A DNA stretch of 64,000 bases from Capillidium heterosporum (GCA_016630905.1 WBMQ01000003.1:3038001-3102000), one strand, 5' to 3'. Shown: positions 1 to 13,684, numbered from the stretch's first letter. Numbers and translations: made by a program. Notes: a model not told the origin generated them from the letters alone.

Positions 1-1544
1 AGATTCGCAGCTTTATATAATGTAATTGGTGCATGCTATTTAGGGAATCAGCGCATCTGCATAAAGGAACGGCAAATCAACTGAGCTGCAGCTTACCAAT
101 TTAGCATTTAAGTAGCATTTAAGACATCAATAAATTGGAAGGTGGCTAGTTCGTATTTGGACTTTGTACCTAAAACTTTTCTATACTTATCTAGTTAGGC
201 AAATAATCTAAGCTAGCTTTGCATGCAAATGTAAAAGAATGCTTTCCTACACTCTATAAATTTGCGTATAAATCCTTTTAATAAACAAGCAAAGACCAAA
301 GCTTTAGCAAGTGGGACGAAGCTCTATCTAAAGAAAGCGTAAAGTTACTATCCACTACAAGTGCTATACAAAGTTACAGTTGTTTGTGAATCATTAAAGC
401 TATAAATTGGAAAGCAATTTACTTTGGGTATATATTCGCTGTTCAAAATTGCCTTGTAAAGTAAGATATTAACTTAAATTTCGGCTCACTTTCAATTATT
501 ATGCATCCACCTATACTTTTTATTCTCTATACAAGAATTTCCAAATACTGACCTATTTCCGAGTCAAAGAGAAAATATAAAGTTGTCAGGATATAGAAGT
601 AAAATTTATATTACTTCCGAGCCTTCCGACCCTCGGTATAGGGTTTTGAATCGGGCATAAAGTATAACTTTGGCAACCACTTTTTGAGTAGTCGAGCTTT
701 TTTTAGTTTTAGCTCCTAGCTTGTTTTGCTGTTGATCCTCTCTATGCTACAATCCAATATTTGGTCTTAAAATGGAGATAATTCATCTCAAGCAAGCAGC
801 AGTTGCAGTAAACTCGTGCTCACCTACAGTTTGCTGGATAAACGGTTCATAGAAATCTGTCGGGATTTTTCAAATAAACTTAATAGATGGATATAATGCA
901 TAGGACCTAGCATCGTTGTAAAGTCTACGATGTTGGTAACTCTAAATCGACAGAGGGTTACCGTACTTTTTGACGTTATACTATTGTATGGTTCAAAGTA
1001 CCTAATTTTAGGCTTCCTAATCTGTAGTTGAATTTCTATAAATATACAGCCAAGCTGAAGTTTTAAAATTGTAGCACAGTTTAGAAATTTCATAATCATA
1101 TGTGTATATCATTTTATAATGATATAAGTATACCCGTTCATTCCAATATATTGACTTTTAAGACAAATTAATGAATTGGCAATGATATAGTTTGTGCAGG
1201 CTATGGCTATCGATCTTTCAAGTGTACTATGATATAATAAAGTAGTCTTTGAAACTAATCAGTCGATTACAGCTGAAAATGTATAATAGTAAAGTACCAT
1301 TTGGTTTCAAAATTTTACTGTAAAACTACTCTACTCCCAAGAAAGACTAGCTGCTGCTACTTTGTTGAAACTGTATTATTACAACTTCATCTTCGATGTA
1401 AAAAGTTCTCTCGATACTAAATGAAACATAAAAATCGGATGATAGCCTTTACAAGTTTGCAAAAAACTTTACCTTTGAACTGAGAAACTCTTAATCATTG
1501 AAATCGAACCATAAACATGTAATCCCGGCCTACAAGTTCACATA
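1..1544. other. AT-rich intergenic DNA, no gene seen
   Basis: No open frame here has coding character. The short frames that exist are rich in Ile, Tyr, Phe and Lys, as expected of random AT-rich DNA. I see no RNA gene and no clear repeat boundary. Confidence 0.6.
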
Positions 1545-4500
1545 GGTAAAAACAACCAAAGTGGTATCGAATTTCCTACCGCTTTTAAGAAGTCGGCTGT
1601 ATCTACCAAATCTGGGCAAAGTGGTACTTAACCGGCAAGTTCTATTTAGCAAGAATGGCAACAATCGTATATAAAAGGTATATCACTACACATTATATAG
1701 AACTTTGCATTCCACTCAAATGTTTATTAGTAATCACATGCTTCATTTTATATATACAAATCAAGCTAGTATCATCAAAAGTGTCCCATCAATTATCTTT
1801 TAGTTTTTCAATATGTTACAATAATGTGCTGGTACATTTAGATTTTTAATAATGGCGATGAAAAGGTATGAATGAATGTAGTCAATTGATATCAGAGTTC
1901 TAATTGATAGAATTTAAAATGCTTACGTAGATAGAGTCAAAGAAGATATTTAGTTTTATAAAAATTTGTACGATTGGTTGCATTTTCTAACCAAATATAG
2001 TAAAATTTGACCGATTTAGCAAGATTTGTCTATTCGAATCAGGAATAACTGGATATAGAAAGTGTATGCGTATATACTAGCTCGAATTTGGATTAAATAG
2101 TTCTAAGCAGCATAATTGTTTAATCAACATATAGCTAAACAAAGTCGCTATCCCCATAGGGCATCCTAGCATCGGCTATCACTTGGTTCCGATAAGATGC
2201 ATAGTTTTTATAATTTATTAGAAAGCGCTTTACCGACTTTCCAATTGAAAAAGGTGCCGACTTTGATTCCCAAATTACATCTATAGACATGGTTATACCA
2301 GGTTAAATAAATGACACTATCTAATAATTTCAAAGGGTACGACGTATTTATGAGCAAGAGACGTTAAGCAGTACCCTACCATCTCTACAATCGATCCCAG
2401 TTGGAATTGACAAAGGTTTGGAGCTACAATGTCAAAATCAGCAAGCCTCATCTATCAAAAGTATCAAACACTACATATCACATTTTCAATTGGCCTACAA
2501 TTGAGCTTTTACTATTATCTACTCTTTATTTTCTATCTATAAAGCTTCTATTGCTATAAAAGTTCTACTGATATCTGCATTTTAAATTTTCAGTTTGCAA
2601 CCAATAATTGGCAGCTATAGCTATATCACTAAAATATTGCCGGAGGAATTATACTAAATGTAGTAAATTGAGCTTTCAGGGAGTACTACCACCCGCTGAA
2701 ATGATTAGGTTGATATAGGTAGGAGTGTAAGGAACGACTGTAAGTTCTATGCAGCTTTATGTGGATTGACAGTACCTATTACCAAATTTGGTAAAAATTG
2801 GACGAATTTAGCAATTTTGTAGATCGGATATGGAAATAGCAGGATATAAAAGGTATAGTGTACATTCTAACTTTGAATATATATATCAAAGTGGCTGTAA
2901 TTTCAAAATTCCATTTAGACAAATAGGCATTTAGTCACATGCGACCTTAAGACATATGCAGTTGGATTTCTAGGTTGAATTATAGCCTGCAAATGATCTT
3001 GTTATTTTATTCAATAAATCTGGACAATTTTCTGCAAATTCTGCGGTAAAAAGGTGCAGTTTGGTTGAATCAAATTTGATAAAATATCAGGCAAATTTAG
3101 ATGTGATTGAGTAAAGTTGCTTAGAAAAACTAGAGCTAATATAGTGGTGACTAAAATGTAAATAGGAACGGAAGCAATTACAATCCGTCCTATAAGGTAG
3201 CGTATAGTCGGTAGTCTATGATTTATTTTAGTAAAAATTGAACGGATATAGTAAGTTTTATACGTTGGAGATGGAAGTAAATGGATATGAAAGGTGCATA
3301 CGTATACTCCAAAGTTTGATTATATAGGCCTATATAACTATACTATCGACTTGAAATATAGATAGCCAAGTATTTATCCCTGTACAATGACCTATAAACA
3401 CCTGGGGAGTTAATTTACAACTTGTAGATATAGGTACCAATAAAGTTGATCCCAAAATATGGCATCAAAATATAATGTAAATATAGTAGTATGGTATTGG
3501 AAGGAGGAATAAAATACAATAGGGTAGAGGGTGTAATACATATGCAGGTCGAAGAAACGACAGCTATTTCTATTTCTATAACTTTTATCTTGAGATTTCT
3601 TTAGTCAAATCTAGTTATAATTTATAGGAAATGGTAATAATTTCAGATATGTAAGTTCTAATCCTACTAAACAACTTATGCTAGCTAATATATTCATTAT
3701 ATATGCGTAAATAAACTGTATTAGTATAGGTGACTTACTGATAGCTGTATTTTATCCTTTCAGCCTACGGTAAATATGGACCAATATATATAGAGTATAA
3801 AAAGATAGCATAAGAATGACACTAACTATCATACGGAATGAAAATATGTCCTGTATGGCTGTATGCATTTATAGTTTATAGCTAAATTTGGAGAAATTTT
3901 GGAAAATATAGCAAGTTTCACCTATCTAAAGTGGGAATATATGATTATAAAAGGTAAATGTATAGCAGCTCTCATTCAATTTAAATGATTTTTGAGTCAG
4001 GGTTCTAGTTTCTATATATATAAATAGGGTTTTATTAGGTATAAGGATCCTTACATTTTGGTTGTTTAACTCGTGCTCAAAAATTTACAAGTACTTTAGG
4101 TTTCTAAAATGGTGACGAATAGATGAGGTAAAATAAAATTTAAAAATAGGACAAGATTAGTTGATGGCAACGTAAATTGGTAATGAAGGGAAACGATCCG
4201 TTCCATGCCACCTTTAAAGTCGGTAGTACTTGTGCCAAATTTGAAGGTTTGGCTTAAATGGTAAGTTCTGGTTAGAAATGTAAATGGAAATTTTATTTGT
4301 AAATACAGATATATATTTGTTTCAATTCAAGTTTAACAAGAGTTGATATTCTGTATTAACCACCCGCCTTACTTCCCATATAAAGATGTAGGGTTTAATT
4401 TACAAATATTCTATTAACATCTGCAAGCTTTTCCGATTTGAGGTCAAAATTTTACAAATGTACTTGTATCGATGAAATGTCGATGCATATTGGCTTCAGA

Positions 4501-4750
4501 AGCCTTTATGTAAGGCAGTAGAGTAATATAGCCTATAGATTACATAGTGACGACGTAGAAAGAAACGGATGAGGTGATGCTCCGTTCTATACAACTTTTT
4601 CTGAGATAGTAGTTGGTTGCTAAATTTAGTAAAGGTTGACCAGATTTAGTAAGTTTTGTTTGATAGAAATAGAAGAATATAAAATATTATGTAAAATCCA
4701 AATTTATAAAGCAGCTCAAGGTGATTATATTGGTAAAGTTGGTTTAGAGT
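1545..4750 (+). repeat. decayed tandem repeat, spacing about 350-450 bp (some doubled)
   Basis: A block of about 150 bp recurs at roughly 1560-1690, 1940-2085, 2725-2880, 3165-3330, 3815-3990, 4180-4310 and 4545-4710. Each copy runs in the same order: a purine-rich stretch with an ACGG/CCGTTC-like core, a GTCGGTAGT-like motif, ACCAAATTTGGTAAAA-like, GACCGATTTAGCAAGTTTT-like, then GGATATAAAAGGTA-like. Core-to-core distances are about 371, 784, 450, 661, 350 and 380 bp, as expected of an old tandem array with lost units and indels. No long open frame follows the copies. I judged similarity by eye, so unit limits are approximate. Confidence 0.5.
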
Positions 4751-6278
4751 TGATTGACTATTTGCTACTGAAGGTTGCTAGCCCCGAAACCTTAGGTTTT
4801 GGTGAATGCAAATTATTGGATTGCTGGTACCCCTTCAAGTTTTTAATAAAACAGTTGATTGTATACCTTTAATATATATTTATATTTAAAGTAATTTGGC
4901 AGAAATATATTATAGGTTCCATATACACTAAGCGCACTTTGATTGTCTCAGCATTCGGTACCAATGCAACTAGCTAAGTTGGAGTTGTCACTATTTAAAT
5001 CGACTTGGACCTAGCACTGGGCGGCTTTTGTGTTTGAGTTGGCTTGGAAGGTACTTTTGTAAACGTGTGCACTGACTAAAGTTAGTATCAGGGGTAGGCT
5101 AATCAGGATCATGATTACAGTTTCATTGACATGTAGTGCTGAATTAGGTTTGATAGTAAAGTTATTAGGGAGGAAGCACTTTGCTTTGTAGTTTTCTGAT
5201 CCCCGAAAGTTTTTTGCAGATGATCCTGTTTTTAGTGCGTTTCGACTTCAAGTAGCTAGAATGAGGATGAGTATCTACTAGTTTTGGTTAGCAATAAATG
5301 TAGCTATTGATATAGTGGCATAGCTTGGCTTAAACCTCTATTTTTGATATTTTTTGCCTCTCCAATAGAATCTACCTTGATTCTAAAAGTTGGCCATCTT
5401 TATATTTTAAAGATAGTTTAGTCTAACTCATTAAATATTTACTCATTGGAACAAAATCTCCGCTAGTACTTGTACCACATTTTAAACTATATCCTTCTAA
5501 GCTTGGTAAATGGTATCTATCTATCTACTAAGTTGAGAACTCGACTCTAGACTTTAAACTAGAATTTTTGACAGTATTTATCTCACTTTGTATACAATTT
5601 AGACAGTATCTTCTAAATTTATTTGGTGATTGGGTTAGGTATTTCACTCAAGCCTAGCGGTCAAGGTAAATATCTCAACAGTGGGGGACTTGAGGTAATT
5701 CCAGAAATAATGCTAGTGTACTTGAATATAGGTGCTATTAGATATAGGTTCGAGATCCGAGTAAGTGGCATCAGTAGGGATCTAATTGTTCTATGGTAAT
5801 TTGAGCCTTTTACTATATGTACTTACCTTTTAAAACATATGTGCTTTTTTGGTTGAGTTTAGTGGCGCTTCTGATTCTATGCGTAGAAACAATCCTGTTC
5901 TATTTGTACATTCTATAGGCTAGAGGTTAGATGCTTGATATGGCCATAGTATTTTGCTAAAATCTACTTTGTACGTCAAAACTGGTAGCTACCTGTGTAA
6001 CAGTAGCCTAAACTTGAACATAACTTTATTTTGGTTTCCCAATGATCCAAATCATAATGGTAATGAGATAAAAAATCTTGAAGTTTTTAGTTGTTTGACA
6101 AGTGTCTATACGGCGAATATAGAGAAACTATATGCACATGAATAAAGGTGGTCACCTTTTATCATTTCAAGTTTATATACTTCAAGACTTAATATTTTAA
6201 ACAAGATACAGCAACTTTTATTACAATAACAATTATAGAAAGTAAATTTACATCAAACTTTACCTCACAAACCTAAAC
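4751..6278. other. intergenic DNA, no gene seen
   Basis: Only short frames occur (for example 5954-6145 on the plus strand), with no recognisable motif and no plausible splice context. The last part should hold the 3' UTR of the JmjC gene that ends at 6279 on the minus strand. Confidence 0.5.
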
Positions 6279-9034
6279 TCAGTTGGCCACTACATCCAAC
6301 TTCAAGTCCTCCTTGAAGAAGGTTGTCACATCCAAAGCGTTAGGGATGAGGTGTTCCTCCTTTTTGATCGTCTGATAGAGTAAAGCATCGTTGAGCTCGT
6401 AAATTCGGTTCAAGTCAAAATTCTTGAATATCTTGGGGTGGTAGGTAGATGTTATGGCATCGGTGGAAGGTAAAAGATTGCAAGACGAGCAAAGACAACT
6501 ATTTTGGCACTTGAAGCAGCTCCAAAACCGGAACCGGTTGACGTGGGAAGGGTCGGTACCGTACCGAAGTAACAGGCACTTAGTGCAGTAGGAAGAAGTG
6601 CACTGGGAGCACGATATCAGGTCATACTGGTAGCACCTCAGATCGCAGTCGTGGCACTTTCCGCTCTCCAAGTTTCGGTAGCTGTGATACCGGTCGTACG
6701 CTACCTCGAGCTTGGACTTCAAGGTGGAATCTGCTAAAGCTTGGATTGTGTTAGATCCCAACATAAGTTGATAGGGTGGGTTCTGGCTGTCGGACTTGCG
6801 CAATAGGGCGTTGTATATTTGGATCGCCAAGTTGAAGAAAGTTTGCAGCTGGTCAGACGTATGGACAACAATAGGCTGCAAATCCTTAAAGCCTAGGCAA
6901 CGGCGACCTTCACCAAAACAGTCAAGGCAAATGTGGTGGGGCTGACCGTCCGACGTAACACATTTGATACATTCGAACCAGAAGCTCCACAGATCGCAGG
7001 TGCAGTAGCTGCACACCAAGTCGTACCACAACTCACAGTATTGGACTTGGGTTGCAGGGAAGCTGTAGTTGGATGGAAGAGCCAGCTCACTCATGTTAGT
7101 TTTAAAGAGGTCCAGTAGGATCACAAAGTCATCAAAGAAGGTTTGTGAGATACACTCAGTAGATAATGGGCTAGAGCTCTTGGATAAATCCTCCAGCTCC
7201 GAAACTAGGCTGCGTAGACTCAACTCAATCATAAGCTTGATGCGGTAGATCTCTGGCTTCAACAGTTTACGGGTAATTAAGTTGGTAGTCTGCAGGCTAC
7301 GCTGTAAGGTTCGTGCCGTGTTGCGGTTCCAGGCATACTTAGCCGAAGCTCCAGTTCCGATATTAATGACCTGGTGGGCGCACCCACCCGGTATGATGAT
7401 TAGATCACCCACCTTCTGATCAATAACGGTTATGGGAAAGGGAGCCTTGGCCAGGATCTCCAATGGTAAAGCCAACGTATCCTGATCTAAGGACCGGTTC
7501 CCCTGGCCGTAGGTGTAAAAGAATATTCGAGCCTGTTTCAAATAAGCGTAAGGAATCAGAAACCACAATGTTGACGAGTCTTTGGTAGCGCTGACCATTA
7601 AATTGTGCCCGATCGAATCGCAGATGTCCAAATGAAAGGAGGTAAATGTCCCTTGGTGTCCCACATACAGCATGACATTCTCGGGGATGAAGTCCTGGCC
7701 CAGATGCTTGGTCAAATCATCAGGGCCCAGGGCTCGTAAAGCGGGGTGCAATACCTTCTCCAAAGAGCCGGTCCATTCTGCAGGGGCCGGTAGATCCTTG
7801 CCATACAGGTTTATGCTTTTGTGCTCGTCTTTACCGTCTACCTCAGTTAGGAAGTCAGCGAAGGTCATCTGAACACTTTTCTTGGATTTTAAATTGAATA
7901 TGCTGAGTGGCTTCTCCCCGTAGTGGTCGCTTAGCCAATCAAAGTTCAAGGTGTCAGCATCGAACTGCTCCAACCTGTGATAGTTCTTTATCACAATTGG
8001 TAGGCCCAGGTGGTAGCAGCTGGAGTTGACCAATTCAATAAGCTTTTGTGGAGTCAGTGTGAGGACATCGTACTGTCTTGCTGGGACGAAGATGTCCCCA
8101 TATTTTTTGATAATATAGCTGTACCTATACTTTATGGCGTTGAACTTGAATTTGGGTAGGTTATCTGGTAACTCTGCCAGCCTGGAGTCGAGTTGAAACG
8201 GCTTCAATTGCATCGTAGTCTGGGTTCGGTTCTGAAAGGCTCCCAGCCGCTTCTAAAGATGTTGATGTTAGATGTGTTTAAGTACAATTTTGAGGGGCTT
8301 ACCTTGGTTCGATAAGGCCCACGTTTTGAAGCTGATTTGACAGCATGTTTGGGGTGGGAATTGATTTTTGGCTTGGAATGGAGGAGTTTTCCATCAAGGT
8401 TGGTCAAGGAGATTGGGTATTTAACTTTACTGCTCGTAGTGTTTAAGTTTGGTTCGAAATGCAACTGGGAACATCTTTTCAAGTTGAGTTGTTTTTCTAG
8501 CTTTAGCTCAGCGTCATTGAAAGCAGTCGAAAGTTCTTTAAGATCAGATAGGTCAAAGGTTAGTCCATCCTGTAAATCGTTTACTACGTCAATGGGACTT
8601 TCGTCGTCGATGAGTCTAGCTTTTTCGATGTTATCTTTGGGATTGTAAGTTTCAATATCCTCTTCAAAGCTCTTGTCGTTGCTATTGTTGCATAGTGTCG
8701 GAGCTAGTTGGATATTTGGTAAAGGGATGTCTAGTTTCCAAGATGAGCTGTTATCTTTGTCAGGGGTAGAGCTTGACTCCTTGAATTTCAAACTTTCGTC
8801 TTCATTTGATTGACTTTTGGACCTATATCGTTTACTTTGGGAAGCCGATACACTATATCCTATCAAAGTTGTGACACTGCCACTAACAAAGTTGGAATTT
8901 GAAGCTTCTGTTCCATCCCTTGAGGAATACCTACCCTTAGGTTTAACTGAACTTTGACTAAAATCTTTTGAACTGTTGGTCGATTCATCTTCGCTTATGT
9001 TGACGTTCCCTTTGGCGTACTTATCTCGACGCAT
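6279..9034 (-). CDS. JmjC-domain protein with C-terminal cysteine clusters (putative histone demethylase)
   Basis: Two exons, 9034-8303 and 8252-6279, flank a 50-nt GT-AG intron (8302-8253). Splicing joins RGPYRTK to KRLGAFQ in frame and gives about 901 residues. Residues 1-250 are Ser/Asn-rich and probably disordered. A JmjC cupin follows, with the iron ligands H451, D453 (FHLDICDS) and H537 (GGCAHQVINIG). The family uses Fe(II) and 2-oxoglutarate to demethylate lysine, usually on histones in the nucleus. Downstream lie two Cys-rich clusters, near residues 655-700 and 780-845. The second (CHDCDLRCYQYDLISCSQC, then YCTKC, RYG and CxCSSCN) resembles the 4CXXC_R1 type zinc finger. The start is the first ATG of the open frame, and an upstream exon cannot be excluded. 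The substrate cannot be told. It shares a 650-bp divergent promoter region with the aminopeptidase gene. Confidence 0.85.
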
Positions 9035-9684
9035 ACTTGAAGGTGAACGGTTGGTTTTACGTATTGGAAAGATGATTTAAATGGGCTTGCGTTGGTTTAT
9101 AGCCCAATTCTGGTTTACCGTTTGGCTTTAATGTAAATTTGATAGAAAAATGGATCTGAATGCTGAGTTGGCTGGAATTGCAATAAATCAAGTTTTTGTT
9201 GGGGTGTTTGCGATGCCATTAACCAGATGGTTTCAATGGAAATACTCACTGTTCGAAATTAATTGAACAAAGTGCTCGAATGATGGTATGCTTTAAATAT
9301 TTTAAACTTCTTGTAATCTGCCAAATAATTCAAGATAGAATCCTACTTATTAATATGTCAAAATGCAAACACAGGTGTAAAATGAACTACAAATAATAAT
9401 CGCAAAGGTACTTTATTATTGGAAAATCCTATCTACCCATTTGGGAAAGAGTTTAAATATATAAAAAATTAGTTGAAGATCTTACAACGTCATCTTGCTT
9501 TACCTAGAGTTGAAATAGGTGACCTCAGTTGACTGGAAGCTAAGCAAACTCGAACCAATAGACCAATTTATTGGAATTGCCCGACTATTGGCAATCGATA
9601 TTTCTAGTTTTGGAGCCAGTATCTCTTTCCTTTCTCTTTACTTTAAAACAAGAGTAATTGATATATAAACGGAGACAAAAGAAT
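9035..9684. promoter_or_regulatory. divergent intergenic region between JmjC and aminopeptidase genes
   Basis: Two genes face away from each other across about 650 bp, so both promoters should lie here. A TATA-like ATATATAAAC sits about 25 bp before the aminopeptidase ATG, which is close for a core TATA box. I see no gene inside. Confidence 0.4.
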
Positions 9685-12566
9685 ATGGGAGAGAAGTATA
9701 CGATAGTGCCCAGCCACTATAACTTGACAATTCAACCCAACTTACAGGAGTTTGTATTTGAAGGACAAGTTATAATAAGGTATTTTATTTTTCATTTGTT
9801 GTTTACTTAGTTTTCTATGGTTTTGAAGTTGTACTGTACTGTCAGAAAGTGTAGATAAAATAACTTTTAATTTCAAAAACTTGACCTTTAACAATTTTGA
9901 AGTTCGAACTCCAGTTAAAAAGTAAGCCTCTATTAGCTAATTAAGGTACTCAATTTCAATGGGAACAGGTACGAAATTAAAGACATCTTGGACAACAAGA
10001 ATGAAACGGTTACTGTTATTTTGACCGAGCCTTTGCAGGAGAAGGAGCTGGAAGTTTTGGTTGAGTACAAAGGAATTATCAACGACAGTATGGCTGGATT
10101 CTATAGGTCTAAGTATGTTGATGAAGCTGGCAATACAAAGTAACTTTTTGTGCTAATATGGTCGTGTTAAGTTGAAATAGGTTTATGGTATCTACCCACT
10201 TTGAAACTTCTGATGCCAGACAAGCTTTCCCATGCTTCGATCAGGTAGTTTCCCAACTTTATGTTTGTTGACGATTATTTATTATAATAGCCCAGCTTGA
10301 GGGCCACTTTCGATATCAGTTTGATCGTACCTACCCATTTGACCTGCATAAGCAACATGGACGTTCAGTCCGAAACTGCAGTTGAGAACTTGAAGTGCAT
10401 CAAGTTCAACACTACCCCGTCCATGCCCACCTACGTAAATTCCAAAATATATTATTTTTAATCAGTTTATCTCCATAGTTGGTAGCTTTCGCAATCGGAG
10501 AATTAGACTACGTATCGGCTGAGTATAAAAACGTGGAATCGGGAACTCAAATTCCAATCAAAGTTTACGCACCGGTCGGTCAAGCCCACTTGGGAACCTA
10601 CGCTTTGGAAGTCAGCTCCAAAGTTTTGGAGTTATTTGAAGGTCTATTCAAGGTAAAATACCCCCTTCCCAAACTCGACCTGTTGGCGGTACCCGAGTTC
10701 AACATCGGTGCCATGGAGAACTGGGGTCTGATGACTTTCCGTACCTCCTTGCTCCTATTCTCAGAGGCTCAATCCACCAACGCTACCAAGCAGCGGATCG
10801 CCGGTATCATTGCCCACGAATTGGCTCATCAGTGGTTCGGTAATTTGGTGACCATCCGATCCTGGTCTCAATTGTGGTTGAAGGAGGGGTTCGCCACCTA
10901 CTTGGGGACTTATGCTACTGACAAACTGTACCCGATCTGGGGAGTTTGGACTCAATTTATCTTGGGAGATTACCGTCGCGCTATGGATCTCGACGCTTTG
11001 AAGTCGTCCCATCCTCTTCAATTGGATTACGACGATACCGATGACAATGCCTTCAGCCAGATCTTTGACGCCATCTCCTACTCCAAAGGCGCCAGTCTCA
11101 TCCGCATGTTGGCCTCCTACCTGGGTCCTGATAACTTCTTCAACGGGCTTCATCACTACCTCGAGCAAAATAGATTTGGGGCTACTACCACCAAGGATCT
11201 GTGGCTGGCATTCAAGCAAGCTACCGGCGTAGATGTCGAAACTTTCATGGAAAAGTGGACCAAGGTTAAAGGCTACCCTCTAGTCAAGGTCGAAGAAGTA
11301 GATGGTAAGATTGAAATTAAACAAACTCCGTTCGATATCAACGAGTTTAACGAATTTGATGTCGACAGCAAGTCGAAAGAGGCTAAAGATACGTTGTGGT
11401 GGGTTCCCCTTTATGCCAAGTCAACACTGCAGCCAATAATTCTGGTCGATGAAAAAGTGGTGCTGGATTCGAACGACAGCAATTCCTTCCAGAAATTGAA
11501 CGGGGACGGCATAGGACTCTTCCGTACCTTGTACTCTACACCTTTGTTGGCTAAGTTGGGAAATCATATCGCAGCTATGGATGGTACTTTCACCGAATCC
11601 GATGTCATCCAACTTATATCCGATACTTCGGCATTAGCTGCATCGGGCCACATCCACACGATTGAACTGTTGAATTTGCTAGTCAAGTGCAAGAATTTAA
11701 ACAGTCAGCTGGTTTTGGAGGAGGTAGGTACCCAGATTGTCGATCTGACCAATGTGTGGTATAACTTGGAACCTCGAAGCCTGCAGCTGTTCAACAAGCT
11801 GGGCTTGAAGATCTTCTTACCAGTATTGCTCAAGGTGGGCTTAGATTTCCAAGAAGGGGAGCGTATCGTCATCACCTTTTTGCGGACTTTGGCGCTTAAA
11901 ATGGTCGTGAGTTCGGGATACAAACCGTAAGTTTTTAATTTGAATAGTGGTTTTATTGAAACTAATGTTATGCTTTATAGGGTGATCGATCAGCTACTTG
12001 CAAAGTTCGAAGAGCACCGCAACCACCTGTCAAAGCTAAACCCCGACCACAAGGAGATTATCTACGGCTGCGTCGTACAGTATCTACCCAACGGATATCA
12101 GATCATCAACGAACTCTATGAAAGCACCAATTTAGCCGACCAGAAGATGCTACTTCTAGTTGCTTTATGCTCTACGCCCGATCTCAACAACCTTAAGACT
12201 ATATTCGCCAAGGTTCTAAGTGGTGAGATCAAGCCTCAAGATCTAGTAGCAGTTCTCAACGCCTTGGCAAAGAACTTTTCCTTCCGAAAGGAGACCCTAT
12301 TTTTCGTCAAGGAGAATTTGCAGTTCTTCCAAGAGACTTTCAAACACAACGTGTCAACTTTGGGCAACTTGATCAAGGTTGTAGCTACCAGGTTGAATAC
12401 TCAAGAAGATTTGCAGAACGTGGAGACTTGGTTTAAGGATGTCGATCAGGCCAAATTGGCCGTCGAACAGACCATTGATTATTTGAAGAGCCGTATCGGT
12501 TGGTTGAAACGGGATGGCACTCAGGTTTTCGAGTGGTTAGAGTCGTTGCAGGTTGAGGAATCGTAG
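9685..12566 (+). CDS. M1-family zinc aminopeptidase (puromycin-sensitive/Ape2-Aap1 type)
   Basis: Seven exons: 9685-9779, 9829-9921, 9969-10139, 10181-10244, 10291-10434, 10479-11926 and 11981-12566. All introns are GT-AG of 41-54 nt and all phases fit, giving 866 residues, the usual length for this family. The enzyme removes N-terminal residues from peptides, normally in the cytosol. Exopeptidase motif GAMEN is at about 266-270, the zinc site HELAH at 302-306 with the third ligand E325 (LWLKEGFATYLG). N-terminal family signatures are also present: FEGQVII, THFETSDARQAFPCFDQ and PTYLVAFAIGE. The C-terminal helical ERAP1-like domain fills the last two exons. There is no signal peptide. Nothing is missing or broken. 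The start gives MGEKYTIVPSHYNL, typical of the family N-terminus. Confidence 0.95.
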
Positions 12567-13092
12567 GTTTTGAGTAGTAAATGAAGGTTCTTTTTTGGAA
12601 TTTAAATTGTGGATGTATGGTGCTTTGTTGTTTTAATTATATATCTGTATATTACTTTTTGCTATTTGATTTGACTCTTTTTGTACACACATACATTGTA
12701 AGCTAAATATTGCATCGATATTGAAATTCAGTAACTAACATATTTTGTAAATGTATAATTAAAATCGAAATTAATATAAAGTGAATAGTTTTATATTTGC
12801 TGAATCTAGTCATTTGTACTTAGAACTATGTAAAGAACTAATGCTCTTATAAAAATCACTAATAAACAACAGAAAAGGTACAAATTTTTAAACTATCTTC
12901 CCTTATAAATATATTAACCAAAACAAAGTATGCATATAGTACTTTTTACTTACAAACTTATCTTATCCGAAGTTTTGAAACGATCATCAATCTGTATAAC
13001 CATTGTAAAAATAAATGGAGTTGTTTTAGAAATTCAATTGCATCATAATATTTGAATCTAACATGTTGTAATTAGACGCCAATTTTTGGAAT
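12567..13092. other. intergenic, AT-rich
   Basis: The 3' side of the aminopeptidase gene and the left flank of the DNA transposon. I see no coding frame, RNA gene or repeat. Confidence 0.5.
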
Positions 13093-13306
13093 ATAAAAAT
13101 GGGACAGTGTAAAGAGAAAACGAAGTGTTCTAGAATTAAATCATAGTCTGCAATGCAGGTTGAAATTGGAGAATGAGATCATAAATTTTGGGAAAAAATA
13201 GTTCCCATTTCAAATATAAGGGCTTGCTAGAGCAAAATACTTTAAATTTTGAAATTTTATAAAGCTGCGATAAAGGAAAGCTCATCCAACATATATAATT
13301 TCAACA

Positions 13307-13684
13307 ATGGATGTCAACAACAACGAACCTTTAAGTCCAAATAACAGCAACACTAAGGTAATGTACGGAAAGGATAGTGAGGTCCTTCCTGAAGGGTGTT
13401 TGGATTTAAACTTTAATAGAGATGAGCTCAACTTGAAGTTACTTGACTATAAAACCAAACTCAATGAAAACGATGCCGAAATGGAGAAGCTTCAACAGGA
13501 TAGTATCGATATTCAGAAGAAGAAGGAAGCTATCGAAAATACGTTGAGTGGTATAAATCACTATTACAAAAATCCTAAGTTCGCCAATAACTTTATGTAT
13601 GGGAGCGAGGAGGGAGATGGTGTCAAGCATCATTTGGATGATGTTAGTTCAGGACTATCATTCAAAAAAGTTCAAGATCAATGA
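13307..13684 (+). CDS. coiled-coil N-terminal part of transposase gene, or separate small ORF
   Basis: An open frame of 125 residues starts at ATG 13307. Residues 45-85 are charged and helical, likely a coiled coil (LNLKLLDYKTKLNENDAEME). At about 13640 the coding signal passes to the +1 frame (VQDYHSKKF). A normal-length intron does not easily account for this: the candidates are a 28-nt GT-AG stretch, too short for this genome, or one near 97 nt from 13549. So this is either a first exon with an unusual junction, a frameshift within the transposase gene, or an independent ORF overlapping it. Confidence 0.4.
   Translation: MDVNNNEPLSPNNSNTKVMYGKDSEVLPEGCLDLNFNRDELNLKLLDYKTKLNENDAEMEKLQQDSIDIQKKKEAIENTLSGINHYYKNPKFANNFMYGSEEGDGVKHHLDDVSSGLSFKKVQDQ

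Noticed and set aside
4636-4872. 78-codon open frame at 4.6 kb
   Set aside because: It starts inside the decayed tandem repeat and has no equivalent in the other units.
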